Positions 48,858-56,682 of a stretch of DNA of 64,000 nt are shown in pieces. Source of the DNA: Streptomyces sp. 3214.6 (GTDB lineage: Bacteria; Actinomycetota; Actinomycetes; Streptomycetales; Streptomycetaceae); NCBI RefSeq assembly GCF_900129855.1, contig NZ_LT670819.1, forward strand, positions 7,998,001 through 8,062,000, read 5' to 3'. Both the position numbers and the translations under genes were made by a program. Every line of letters starts with the position of its first letter. The stretch's first letter is position 1. The notes under the pieces were generated by a model. That model did no database searches. It worked only from the letters and a program-made list of their open reading frames with translations, and was not told the origin of the DNA.

Positions 48858-49675
48858 AGATCTGGCTCGACGGCGGGCTGCAGGACATCGAGTCCGCCCG
48901 TGTCTCCGTCTTCGACCACGGGCTGACCGTGGGCGACGGCATCTTCGAGACGGTCAAGGCGGTGGACGGCACGACGTTCGCGCTCACCCGCCACCTCGAC
49001 CGGCTGACCCGCTCCGCACGCGGCCTCGGCCTGCCCGACCCCGACCACGACGAGGTCCGTCGCGCCTGCGCCGCCGTCCTGGCGGCCAACCCGATGCCGC
49101 TGGGTCGGCTGCGCATCACCTACACCGGAGGCCACGGCCCCCTAGGCTCCGACCGCGGCGACCAGGGGCCCACCCTCGTCGTCGCCCTCGGCGAGACCGT
49201 CCGGCGCGCCGACTCCACGGCCGTGGTCACGGTGCCCTGGACCCGCAACGAACGCGGTGCGCTCACCGGCCTGAAGACGACCTCGTACGCCGAGAACGTC
49301 GTCGCCCTGGCCCGTGCCCACCAGCACGGCGCCACCGAGGCGCTGTTCGCCAACACGGTCGGACGGCTCTGCGAGGGCACCGGGTCCAATGTCTTCGTCG
49401 TCCTGGACGGCGAGATCCACACCCCGCCGCTCGCCTCCGGCTGCCTCGCGGGCATTACCCGTGAGCTGACCGTCGAGTGGACCGGCGCCAAGGAGACCGA
49501 CCTTCCGCTGGACGTCCTGGAGCGGGCGGACGAGGTGTTCCTCACCTCCACCCTGCGCGACGTCCAGGCCGTCCACCGCGTCGACGACCGCGAACTGCCG
49601 GGCACGCCGGGGCCGGTGACCGCCAAGGCGATGCGGATCTTCGCCGAGCGGACCGGGGACGACCTCGACCCGTAG
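48854..49675 (+). CDS. pabC: aminodeoxychorismate lyase / class IV aminotransferase
   Basis: This 273-residue fold-type IV PLP enzyme should release p-aminobenzoate and pyruvate from aminodeoxychorismate. Landmarks are SVFDHGLTVGDGIFETV at the start, the Lys of LKTTSYAENVVALARA (Schiff-base lysine), and EALFANTVGRLCEGTGSNVFVVLDGEIHTPPL. Branched-chain or D-amino-acid aminotransferases share these motifs, so the lyase call rests mainly on the 4-bp overlap with pabB. The GTG start follows GAAGGGACG. Confidence 0.85.
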   Translation: MKIWLDGGLQDIESARVSVFDHGLTVGDGIFETVKAVDGTTFALTRHLDRLTRSARGLGLPDPDHDEVRRACAAVLAANPMPLGRLRITYTGGHGPLGSDRGDQGPTLVVALGETVRRADSTAVVTVPWTRNERGALTGLKTTSYAENVVALARAHQHGATEALFANTVGRLCEGTGSNVFVVLDGEIHTPPLASGCLAGITRELTVEWTGAKETDLPLDVLERADEVFLTSTLRDVQAVHRVDDRELPGTPGPVTAKAMRIFAERTGDDLDP

Positions 49676-49759
49676 AGGCCGGGAGGTCCACGGCGTCGAA
49701 ACAGCAAGACCCCGGAAAACAGGCTGACGTTTGGCTCCACGGCGGGTAGAAAGCCCCTG

Positions 49760-50584
49760 ATGACCACGACTCTGCGGCCGACCGAGCCGCTTCAGCGCGA
49801 CGCCGACGGGGCCCTGTCACGCCACTATCGAGTGTGTGTGAACAGCCGTCCCGTCGGAGCGGTCCACCTCTTGACGTCCCAGGCCTTCGGGCCCGGCGTC
49901 GCCGGGATCGAAGACCTCCGCATCGAGGAACCGGACCGCGGGCGCGGCCGGGGCACGGTGGCCGCGCTGGCCGCCGAGGAGGTGGCCCGCGGCTGGGGCT
50001 GCAAGCGGATCGACGTCAGGGTGCCCGCCGACGCGCAGGCCGCGCTGCGCCTGGCGACGGCACTCGGCTACGTTCATCGCAACCGCGGCATGGAGAAGCC
50101 CCTCGGCGCCACCGCCCCCGGGCTGCCCGAGGGCAGCCGGGCGAGGCCGATGACGGAATCCGAGTACGGCGCCTGGTTCGAGCGCGGCCTCGCGGAGTAC
50201 GCCCGGGTCTGGCAGGAGCGCGGGGTGCCCGAGGACGAGGCGTGGGCCAAGTCGCGACGGGATCATGAACTACTGCTGCCGCAGGGTCTGGCAACGGAGA
50301 ACATGCTGTTCAGCGTCCTGGAGCACGAGGGCACCCGGGTCGGCACCCTCTGGGTGTCGCTCGTCGGCGACAGGGCGTTCGTGTTCAACGTCGAGGCCGA
50401 CGCGGCCTTCCGGGGCCGGGGCCACGGGCGTTCCTTGATGATGCTGGCCGAGGCCCAGGCGATAGCGGCCGGCAAGCGGCTCCTGGGTCTCAACGTCTTC
50501 GCCGACAACACCCCGGCCGAGCGGCTGTACGAGTCGCTCGGGTATGTGCCGGTGAGCTACTCGATGTACAAGAACCTGCTCTGA
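49760..50584 (+). CDS. tandem GNAT acetyltransferase
   Basis: This 274-residue protein has two GNAT-like halves. The first (residues about 18-115) is degenerate, with IEDLRIEEPDRGRGRGTVAALAAEEVA as its acetyl-CoA loop. The second (about 130-274) is intact, with VFNVEADAAFRGRGHGRSLMMLAEAQAIA and LGLNVFADNTPAERLYESLGYVPVSYSMYKNL. Such doubles occur in resistance and mycothiol-type enzymes, but the motifs here do not name a substrate. Transcription is probably on its own; the intergenic sequence to pabC is 84 bp. A short tandem repeat covers its stop codon. Confidence 0.85.
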   Translation: MTTTLRPTEPLQRDADGALSRHYRVCVNSRPVGAVHLLTSQAFGPGVAGIEDLRIEEPDRGRGRGTVAALAAEEVARGWGCKRIDVRVPADAQAALRLATALGYVHRNRGMEKPLGATAPGLPEGSRARPMTESEYGAWFERGLAEYARVWQERGVPEDEAWAKSRRDHELLLPQGLATENMLFSVLEHEGTRVGTLWVSLVGDRAFVFNVEADAAFRGRGHGRSLMMLAEAQAIAAGKRLLGLNVFADNTPAERLYESLGYVPVSYSMYKNLL

Positions 50585-50627
50585 ACCGATCTGTTCTGAA
50601 CCGGTCTGGTTCTGAACCGGTCTGCGC
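50581..50627. repeat. three short tandem repeats after the GNAT gene
   Basis: CTGAACCGATCTGTT, CTGAACCGGTCTGGTT and CTGAACCGGTCTGCG run in tandem. The first contains the GNAT stop codon TGA. The unit holds AACCGGTCTGGTT, itself nearly palindromic. Confidence 0.8.
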
Positions 50628-50637
50628 GGAGCCGGCC

Positions 50638-51165
50638 TTACGCCTGTTCGGCCAGCAGCCGGTCGGCGATCTCCTCGATCCGCTCCCGCAGTCCCTCCTG
50701 GCTCTTGCCGCCGTCGAGACGCTCACCGCCGATGACGTACGTCGGGGTCCCGGTGACGCCGATCGCCTTGCCTTCGGCCTGGTCGGCGTCCACGATCAGG
50801 ATGTGCCGGCCGTCGATGAGCGCGGTGTCGAACTCCTCGGCGTCGAGCCCGAGTTCACCGGCGACCTCGACCAGGAAGGGCTCCCCCGCACGGTCCAGGT
50901 CCGCCACCCGGCCCAGCACGGCCTCGACGTACGGCCACCCCTGCCCCTGCTCCAAAGCCTCCTCGGCGGCCTGCGCGGCGGCGAAGGCGTGCTGGTGCTT
51001 CTCCAGCGGGAAGTGCCGCAACCGCAGCTCCAGCCGGTCGCCGTACCGCTCGCGCAGGGCGCGCAGATCGTCGAGGGCGCCACGGCAGTCCGGGCACTGC
51101 AGCTCGCACCAGACGTCGAGGACGACGGCACGGGTGGGGGAGGAGGTCGGGGACGAGTCGCTCAT
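50638..51165 (-). CDS. DsbA/FrnE-like thioredoxin-fold protein
   Basis: This 175-residue cytoplasmic thiol oxidoreductase-like protein has active-site motif CPDC in LDVWCELQCPDCRGAL. Helical insertion HFPLEKHQHAFAAAQAAEEALEQG follows, then the cis-Pro loop VTGTPTYVIGGERLDGGKS. No signal peptide is present, unlike exported DsbA, so it resembles the cytoplasmic FrnE type. It may reduce or isomerise protein disulphides or conjugates. The start at 51165 was chosen as the first ATG after the divergent region. It faces the small membrane protein gene (51448) across 282 bp with no other feature. Confidence 0.85.
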   Translation of the reverse strand: MSDSSPTSSPTRAVVLDVWCELQCPDCRGALDDLRALRERYGDRLELRLRHFPLEKHQHAFAAAQAAEEALEQGQGWPYVEAVLGRVADLDRAGEPFLVEVAGELGLDAEEFDTALIDGRHILIVDADQAEGKAIGVTGTPTYVIGGERLDGGKSQEGLRERIEEIADRLLAEQA

Positions 51166-51447
51166 GACGCCAGTCTCCCAGCCCCGGCTCGACCGCCCCA
51201 ATCCGGATCACCGCCCGCACTTCACGCGGACCCGACCGCCCCGTGAAGCGCCCCTGAGGGAACCCCGACGGAGGAGGATGCGCGGCACCTACGGAGGAGC
51301 CGACCCGGAGATGTCCCTGATGTCCGGCCGGAGCGTGGCCCACGAGCGGTGCGCAGGTGCAGGATGGAAGGGACGAAGCGCCGGCCTGCCGGCGTGGCGC
51401 CGAGTCGCTCTGAACCTTGCCCGAGTGAGCCACGCCTGGAGGACCGG

Positions 51448-51894
51448 ATGATCGCCGAGACAGTCTGTTCCGCCGTCGCCGCGGCCGGCCTGGGCATCGC
51501 GGTGGTCACGGCCTACCGCAAGCGCTTCCTGTCGGCCGCCCGCATCGCGGCCTACTCCCTGGTGCCGCTCGGCCTGGTGATGACCGGCGTCGTCGGATGG
51601 GTCGCCGACACCGCCTTCAGCCCCACGGCCTGGGCGGGCTTCGCCGTGCTCGGCGGCGCCTGGGCCCTGTTCGCCACCACCCGTGCCGTGGAGCGCCGCC
51701 GCGGCGGCACCCGCAAGGAGCGCAAGGCGGCGGCCCGCTCCGCACAGTCCGGGGCAGTGGCCCCCACCGCCTCGGCGCCCTCGCTGGGCCAGGCCTCCCG
51801 CCCGGCGTCCCGTCCCGCAGCCGCACCCCGGGCGACCGGCGGCTCCGACGACTTCAGCGACATCGAGGCCATTCTCAAGAAGCACGGCATATGA
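51448..51894 (+). CDS. small membrane protein with Ala/Pro-rich tail
   Basis: This 148-residue protein of unknown function has three predicted helices (VCSAVAAAGLGIAVVTAY, IAAYSLVPLGLVMTGVVGWV, AWAGFAVLGGAWALFATT), a basic stretch RRRGGTRKERKAAAR, a long Ala/Pro/Ser linker, and an acidic helical end DDFSDIEAILKKHGI. The conserved end looks like a docking helix on a flexible cytoplasmic arm. TGGAGGA precedes the ATG. No close partner gene is recognised. Confidence 0.75.
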   Translation: MIAETVCSAVAAAGLGIAVVTAYRKRFLSAARIAAYSLVPLGLVMTGVVGWVADTAFSPTAWAGFAVLGGAWALFATTRAVERRRGGTRKERKAAARSAQSGAVAPTASAPSLGQASRPASRPAAAPRATGGSDDFSDIEAILKKHGI

Positions 51895-52117
51895 GGCACG
51901 CGTAGAAGCCGGGGCCGCACCCGTGGCGGCCCCGCATGGGACCCCGGCCAGGGCTGCGGCCGTGAGGCGGGCTCGCGTTGAAACGACACACTCGGCCTGA
52001 CCGCGCGCGGAAATGATCACGGCCTGAAACCGACGTCACGGAATCCGGCGAACTCCCGCTCAATCCGTGCGTGTTGATCGCACAGGGGGTGTCACCTGCG
52101 TCATCATCGCCCGCGAG

Positions 52118-52270
52118 ATGCTGGACACGACACAGAGCGACGCCGCGCCGCCCAAGGACGAGCCGCGCGGGTGCCTCTTCGCCCTTTCCCAGCCACCGCT
52201 GATGATCTTCCTAGCGGTGATCGGGTGTCTGCTGCTCATGGCTTCGCTGCACGACCTGCTGCTGCTCTGA
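52118..52270 (+). CDS. small single-helix membrane protein
   Basis: This 50-residue protein starts MLDTTQSDAAPPKDEPRG and then has one hydrophobic helix (PPLMIFLAVIGCLLLMASLHDLLLL). The frame is open upstream to a GTG at 52067, so the start is uncertain; the ATG at 52118 gives a sensible short soluble N-terminus. It sits 4 kb before ssgB-side genes with no overlap to others. The function is unknown. Confidence 0.6.
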   Translation: MLDTTQSDAAPPKDEPRGCLFALSQPPLMIFLAVIGCLLLMASLHDLLLL

Positions 52271-52369
52271 GCCGTACCCGCGGTCCCCGGCGTCACCCGC
52301 CGGGGCCGCGTCGGCATCGACCGACCCGGAGGACCCCCAGGAGCCTCGACGGCCTGCGCCTGGGGCCCC

Positions 52370-52930
52370 TCAGCCCGCGGCCTCCTTGCGGCGCGCCCGG
52401 TAGGCGGCCACATGGAGGCGGTTGCCGCAGGTGCGACTGTCGCAGTACCGGCGGGACCGGTTGCGGGAGAGGTCGACGAACGCGCGTCGACAGTCCGGGG
52501 CCTCGCAGCGCCGCAGCCGCTCCTGCTCCCCGGCCACCACGAAGAACGCCAGCGCCATCCCGCAGTCGGCCGCCAGATGGTCGGCGACCGAGGCACCCGG
52601 TGCGAAGTAGTGCACATGCCAGTCATAGCCGTCGTGATCGGTGAGGCGCGGCGTGGTGCCCGCGGCAGCGACCAGCTCGTTGATCAGACCGGCGGCGGTG
52701 CGGGGATCCGAGGCCGAGAAGATCGCGGCGAACCGCCCGCGGACCCTGCGCACCGCCGACAGGTCGAACTCGGAGAGCACGCCGACGTCACTGAAATCGT
52801 GCGTTCGTACGAAATTCTCGAGGGCGGCGACATCCGGTAGCGCGTCCGGGGCCGTGTCGTCCTCCGGTGCGGTGTTCACCAGATCCACCACGGCATCGAG
52901 CGCACACCGGGTGTCGTGGGTGATCAGCAC
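52370..52930 (-). CDS. CGNR zinc-finger regulator
   Basis: This 186-residue protein has the ABATE-type N-terminal domain (LDAVVDLVNTAPED, then ALENFVRTHDFSD, LSAVRRVRGRFAAIF, LNDH-like HVHYF) and a C-terminal CGNR zinc finger (LRRCEAPDCRRAFVDLSRNRSRRYCDSRTCGNRLHVAAYRARR) with four Cys. Members are thought to bind DNA and be stress-linked regulators. The GTG start at 52930 follows GGGAGCG at 6 bp. It is followed by nothing in the same direction for 100 bp; its target is unknown. Confidence 0.85.
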   Translation of the reverse strand: MLITHDTRCALDAVVDLVNTAPEDDTAPDALPDVAALENFVRTHDFSDVGVLSEFDLSAVRRVRGRFAAIFSASDPRTAAGLINELVAAAGTTPRLTDHDGYDWHVHYFAPGASVADHLAADCGMALAFFVVAGEQERLRRCEAPDCRRAFVDLSRNRSRRYCDSRTCGNRLHVAAYRARRKEAAG

Positions 52931-53262
52931 ATTTCGCTCCCTGGCCTGAAGAGTCGGGCGGGCGCCCGCCGATGCTGGCCGATGGTAGCCGCACCGGGCC
53001 GCCGAACCACGGCCGATCGCGGCCCGGATCCCGTGGGCGTCCGGTGCCGGAGGGGTGGGGCACCGCCTGACGGAAGGCCGGAGCACCGGGTTTCGGCAGC
53101 CCCCACGATTGCGTTGAGCGCCGTCCGGGCGTGCCGCACGCACGCCGACGCCGCCCCACGGGAAGCCCGTGGCGCGGCGTCGGCGCATGCCCTATGCGGT
53201 TGTATGGGCCCGAGCCGTCTCCCCGAGTGGACGGCGCCGGGCGGCATGGTGTGAGCCTCGCC
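52931..53262. other. intergenic region between the CGNR gene and ssgB
   Basis: This 332-bp stretch contains the CGNR gene's upstream region and, at 53143-53185, the large hairpin serving ssgB. Nothing else was identified. Confidence 0.6.
53143..53185 (-). terminator. large hairpin terminator after ssgB
   Basis: CGCCGACGCCGC (53143-53154) pairs with GCGGCGTCGGCG (53174-53185). After one mismatch CCACGGG (53156-53162) pairs with CCCGTGG (53166-53172) around a 3-nt loop, giving about 19 pairs in total. It lies 78 bp beyond the ssgB stop. Confidence 0.8.
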
Positions 53263-53676
53263 CTAGCTTTCCGCCAGGATGTGCGAGAGCTCCTGATCGA
53301 GATCGAAGTGCCGGTGTTCCGTGCCCGGGGGCACGGCCGCGTCCGTCCGCTTCAGGAAGGACTCCAGGGCCCGCGCCGGGGCTTCGAGCAGGGCCTCGCC
53401 CTCAGGAGAGCTCAGGGCGATGCAGACGACGCCCTGACCGTGGCTGCGCGACGGCCAGACACGGACGTCGCCGGTTCCCGTGGGCCGGTGCAGGCCCTCG
53501 GCGAGGAGGTCGCGGGCGAACACCCACTCGACGGTCTCCTCGGCTCCGGTGTGGAAGGTGGCGTGCACGGCGTAGGGGTCGGCCGTGTCGTACCGCAGGC
53601 CTGCGGGGACAGGCAGGGAGGACTCGCTCGACACAACGAGGCGCAGGTGCAGCTCGCAGCTGACCGTGGTGTTCAT
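53263..53676 (-). CDS. ssgB: sporulation-specific cell division activator SsgB
   Basis: SsgB (137 residues) belongs to the SsgA-like proteins found only in morphologically complex actinobacteria. In Streptomyces it marks future division sites in aerial hyphae and recruits FtsZ. The sequence MNTTVSCELHLRLVVSSESS, AGLRYDTADPYAVHATFHTG, VEWVFARDLLAEGLHRPTG, WPSRSHGQGVVCIALSSPEGEALLEAPARALESFLKRTDAAVPPG, ending in LDQELSHILAES, matches the SsgB pattern in length and order. The start at 53676 gives the usual 137 residues. Transcription is probably from a development-linked promoter within the 191-bp divergent region. The large hairpin at 53143 ends it. Confidence 0.93.
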   Translation of the reverse strand: MNTTVSCELHLRLVVSSESSLPVPAGLRYDTADPYAVHATFHTGAEETVEWVFARDLLAEGLHRPTGTGDVRVWPSRSHGQGVVCIALSSPEGEALLEAPARALESFLKRTDAAVPPGTEHRHFDLDQELSHILAES

Positions 53677-53828
53677 AAGCGCCAGGGCCTTTCGCTCAGT
53701 GTGCGCTCGGGGATTCGCACGTCGGCGAAATCGACATGCCACCTACGGTGCCGTTGTAAACCCCTCTGCGTGTTTTGCGTGCCTTTACGTAACTCTTCCG
53801 GCCGAGGGCTCGTTCGCGAAGTACCACC

Positions 53829-53859
53829 ATTCCGGTGACCGGAATCTCTCGGGTAGGGT
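53829..53859 (+). promoter_or_regulatory. palindrome and -10 between ssgB and the TIGR02611 gene
   Basis: ATTCCGGT-G-ACCGGAAT (53829-53845) is a perfect palindrome with 8-bp arms. A -10-like TAGGGT (53854-53859) lies just downstream, so transcription would start about 2 bp before the ATG at 53868. The palindrome covers the -35 region and looks like an operator. Confidence 0.55.
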
Positions 53860-53867
53860 CTGGCTGT

Positions 53868-54329
53868 ATGAATACGGGGAGTAACGAGCCGGGTGAGGCG
53901 GTCGTGGCACTGGACGGGGCGCAGCCGGACGGGACGGCGGAGGAGCCGCACGCTCAGGGGCTCGGCTCCCGGGCGCCCGAGTTCGTCAAGGCGCGCCGCA
54001 TGCTGCATCTGAGCTGGCAGGTCGGCGTCTTCGTGATCGGCCTCGCCGTGGTGGCCGCCGGCATCGTCATGCTGCCGCTGCCCGGTCCCGGCTGGGTCGT
54101 GATCTTCGGCGGCATGGCGATCTGGGCGACCGAGTTCGTCTGGGCCCAGCTGGTACTGCGCTGGACCAAGCGCAAAGTCACCGAGGCGGCACAGCGAGCC
54201 CTCGACCCGAAGGTGCGGCGCCGCAACATCATCCTGACCGTCGTCGGCTTGGTGATCATCGGCGTGCTCGTGGGTGTCTACCTGTGGAAGTTCGGCCTGG
54301 AGATGCCCTGGAAGATCAAGGACCAGTGA
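53868..54329 (+). CDS. TIGR02611 family membrane protein
   Basis: This 153-residue membrane protein has the conserved block LPLPGPGWVVIFGGMAIWATEFVWAQLVLRWTKRKV typical of this actinobacterial family. It follows an N-terminal soluble arm of 45 residues and a helix HLSWQVGVFVIGLAVVAAGIV. A last helix is NIILTVVGLVIIGVLVGVYLWKFG. The function is unknown. The start at 53868 is nearly leaderless, given the TAGGGT at 53854. It is divergent from ssgB and shares its intergenic region, so the two may be co-regulated. Confidence 0.85.
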   Translation: MNTGSNEPGEAVVALDGAQPDGTAEEPHAQGLGSRAPEFVKARRMLHLSWQVGVFVIGLAVVAAGIVMLPLPGPGWVVIFGGMAIWATEFVWAQLVLRWTKRKVTEAAQRALDPKVRRRNIILTVVGLVIIGVLVGVYLWKFGLEMPWKIKDQ

Positions 54330-54465
54330 TCTTCGGAAGATCGGGGATCAGTGATCTTCGGTTGGCCTTCGGTCGGGCTTCCGTCGATCTTCGGCGCGAG
54401 CCTGGAGGCCGGTCGGTCGTGGTCACGGCCACCCCCTGACATGGGGTAATGTTCTTCCTGCGTCC

Positions 54466-54537
54466 GGGCGATTAGCTCAGTGGGAGAGCGCTTCGTTCAC
54501 ACCGAAGAGGTCACTGGTTCGAACCCAGTATCGCCCA
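54466..54537 (+). tRNA. tRNA-Val (CAC)
   Basis: This 72-nt cloverleaf has acceptor GGGCGAT/ATCGCCC, discriminator A, anticodon stem CTTCG/CGAAG with loop TTCACAC (anticodon CAC), and T-arm ACTGG/CCAGT. It reads GUG, the common Val codon here. The CCA is not encoded in full. Confidence 0.97.
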
Positions 54538-54545
54538 CTCGGACC

Positions 54546-54579
54546 GGCGGCCCGTCTGCGAGAGTGCAGACGGGCCGCC
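54546..54579 (+). terminator. terminator after tRNA-Val (CAC)
   Basis: GGCGGCCCGTCTGC (54546-54559) pairs perfectly over 14 bp with GCAGACGGGCCGCC (54566-54579), with a 6-nt loop and GTCGTTC after it. Confidence 0.85.
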
Positions 54580-54820
54580 GTCGTTCACGCCACCAGCACC
54601 CTCCGGCGTCCGCCGGTGCCACCGACGCCGACGCCGGTGGCCGACGTCGCTGCACGTACCGGCTCTGATGCCAGGTTCCGATGCCGGTGCCAGCACTGAT
54701 ACCGGTGCCATCACCAATACCGGCGCTGATGCAGCTTCCGACCCGGCTGCCGACCCGGTCAGCGCGCCTCCTCGCCGGCGACTGCGAGGGCGGGGGCGAT
54801 GTCGCGGCCAACGCCGGGCG

Positions 54821-54870
54821 ACGGCGGGCGGCGGCGGGCGACGGCGGGCGGCGGCGGGCGACGGCGGGGG
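54821..54870. repeat. 20-bp GC-rich minisatellite
   Basis: ACGGCGGGCGGCGGCGGGCG occurs twice in tandem, followed by a half unit. It is not conserved in frame with any likely gene. Confidence 0.85.
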
Positions 54871-55282
54871 CAACGGTACGCAGTCATTGCACCCCCGACC
54901 GCCACCCCTTCGCGCCCCTTACGAGCCCTCATCGTGGCCTTGATGGGGTCGGGCTGTCCGTGGATGGCGGGGTACCTCGTCGCGCACCTCTTCCTCACTC
55001 GCCGCGGGGCATTCCCGCCTCGTCCCACCGTTCCCCACCACCCACCGCCTTCACGCCGTCAACTTCTTTCCTGACTCACAACTTCCACCTCACCGCCTCC
55101 GCAACTCCCAACCCGCCAGGCGGATTTCGGCCTCCCACTTCACCCCCTGACGGGCGATCACTGGTTCGGGCCCCCGAACAGAGTTCCCTCACCTGCGAGT
55201 TCGTCCCTCCGGGAGACCCGCAGCCTCAGGTCGCCCCCCGCCCCCCGCAGGGCCCGCGCGCAAGAAATTCCTGTCCGAATCA

Positions 55283-55342
55283 TTGACGCTCTCTCAACCC
55301 CCTCGTACCTTGTGCCAGCAAGCGCTTTCTTGAAACGATTCA
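55283..55342 (+). promoter_or_regulatory. promoter and LacI-type operators of the sugar transport locus
   Basis: TTGACG (55283-55288) and TACCTT (55306-55311) are 17 bp apart. Just downstream lie AAGCGCTT (55320-55327), a perfect palindrome in the context GCAAGCGCTTTC, and TGAAACGATTCA (55331-55342), which has the central CG and T/A arms of LacI/GalR-family operators. A repressor there would block transcription. No lacI-type gene is inside the window. Confidence 0.7.
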
Positions 55343-55378
55343 TGCAAGCGGCAACGACGCTGCGGGGAGGGCCCGACT

Positions 55379-56668
55379 GTGGGAACCAGCAGGAATGTTG
55401 AGAGGCGAACGATCCTGAAGGCTGCGGGGGCGACGGCGGCCACTCTGGGCCTGGCCGCGACCACGGGGTGCGGGGGAGACAGCGGGACTTCCGCGGACGG
55501 GACGGTGACGATCCGTTACGCGTGGTGGGGTGGCGAGCCGCGCACCATCGCCATCAAGAAGACGATCGCGCTCTTCGAGAAGAAGTACCCGAAGATCAAG
55601 ATCAAGCCCGAATTCACCGACTACGAGGCGTTCTGGGAGAAGTTCCAGACCCAGGCCTCCGGCGGGAATCCGCCGGATGTTTTCCAGAATGCGGTCGGCT
55701 TTCTGCGCAAGTACGACAAGCGTGGCGTTCTGATGGATCTCAAGTCGCAGGCGGACGCGGGGAATCTGAGCCTGGAGAACTTCCGCAACGGCGTTCTGGC
55801 GAACGGTCAGGTCGACGGCAAGCAGATCGGCATACCCGTCGGCGCCAACACCATGTCGCTCGTCATCGACCTCAAGGCCTTCAAGAAGGCCGGCGTGGAG
55901 GCGAAGTTCGGCTGGACCTGGGACGAGTACTTCGCCGCGCTGCAGACGATCCAGGACAAGGCGAAGATCGCCGGTGACACCGGCTACTGCGCCATCATGT
56001 ACCTCTACGACCTGTATCTGCGGCAGAACGGCAAGGCCTTCTTCACCGAGACCGATCTCGGCTTCACCGAGGCCGATCTGACGCAGTGGTGGGAGGACGG
56101 CTACAAGCGCGTGAAGTCCGGGCTGGTCGCCGACCCGAAGAAGATCGAGCAGGTCAAGCCGAAGTCCGGTCTCTCGGCGGGCCTCGCGGCGTCCGAGTTC
56201 ACCTGGGACAACTTCTCCATCCGCTACCAGGGTGAGGGCGATTCGGACTACGGCCTCGCGCCGATCCCCACCATGGACGGCAAGCAGACCGGCCAGTACC
56301 TCGGCTCGCTGATGCTCAGTGCCTTCTCCGGGACCAAGCACCCCAAGGAAGTCGCCCAGTTCATCGACTTCATGGTCCACGACCCCGAGGTCGGCAAGAT
56401 CATGGGCTACGACCGCGGCATCCTCGCCACCACCGAGCAGTACGACGCCTTCAAGCCGACCGACCCGAACAACAAGGGCGTCGCGGCCTACGAGGACGAG
56501 GTCGCCAAGGCCGGCGTCCTCGGGAAGATCACCCCGCATCCGTCCGGCGCGGACGTCATCGAGGCGGCCTTCCTGCGGATCGGCGGTGAGGTCACCCAGG
56601 GCAAGACCAAGCCGGCCGACGCCGCGAAGGCGCTGTTCAGCGAGGCCAAGGCCGCGTTCGCGGGCTGA
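55379..56668 (+). CDS. sugar ABC transporter substrate-binding lipoprotein
   Basis: This 429-residue family-1 extracellular binding protein carries oligosaccharides to the permeases downstream. Its signal combines a twin-arginine motif (VERRTILKA) and a lipobox ending at Cys31 (LAATTGC). The mature part shows the usual starts of lobe strands: TVTIRYAWWGGEPRTIAIKKTI, FEKKYPKIKIKPEFTDYEAFWEKFQTQ, GGNPPDVFQNAVGF, and the hinge VGANTMSLVIDLKAFKKAG. Several Trp and Tyr residues (WTWDEYFAAL, QWWEDGYKRV) fit sugar stacking. It is the first gene of the locus, under the LacI-type operators upstream. The neighbouring lyase suggests rhamnogalacturonan oligomers. Confidence 0.9.
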   Translation: MGTSRNVERRTILKAAGATAATLGLAATTGCGGDSGTSADGTVTIRYAWWGGEPRTIAIKKTIALFEKKYPKIKIKPEFTDYEAFWEKFQTQASGGNPPDVFQNAVGFLRKYDKRGVLMDLKSQADAGNLSLENFRNGVLANGQVDGKQIGIPVGANTMSLVIDLKAFKKAGVEAKFGWTWDEYFAALQTIQDKAKIAGDTGYCAIMYLYDLYLRQNGKAFFTETDLGFTEADLTQWWEDGYKRVKSGLVADPKKIEQVKPKSGLSAGLAASEFTWDNFSIRYQGEGDSDYGLAPIPTMDGKQTGQYLGSLMLSAFSGTKHPKEVAQFIDFMVHDPEVGKIMGYDRGILATTEQYDAFKPTDPNNKGVAAYEDEVAKAGVLGKITPHPSGADVIEAAFLRIGGEVTQGKTKPADAAKALFSEAKAAFAG

Positions 56669-56682
56669 GGGGACGTACCACC

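Larger units (their letters stand above)
54538..55378. other. 840-bp gap without genes, with simple repeats
   Basis: After the tRNA terminator (54546-54579) this region contains a run of GATACCGGTGCC-like units (about 54660-54745), a 20-bp minisatellite (54821-54870), Pro/Ser-coding-like low-complexity DNA with no ribosome site, and the promoter and operators of the sugar-binding protein gene (55283-55342). Open frames here have no support. Confidence 0.65.

Noticed and set aside
54821..54870. CRISPR-like array
   Set aside because: The 20-bp units are directly adjacent without spacers and purely GC-rich, so this is a minisatellite.
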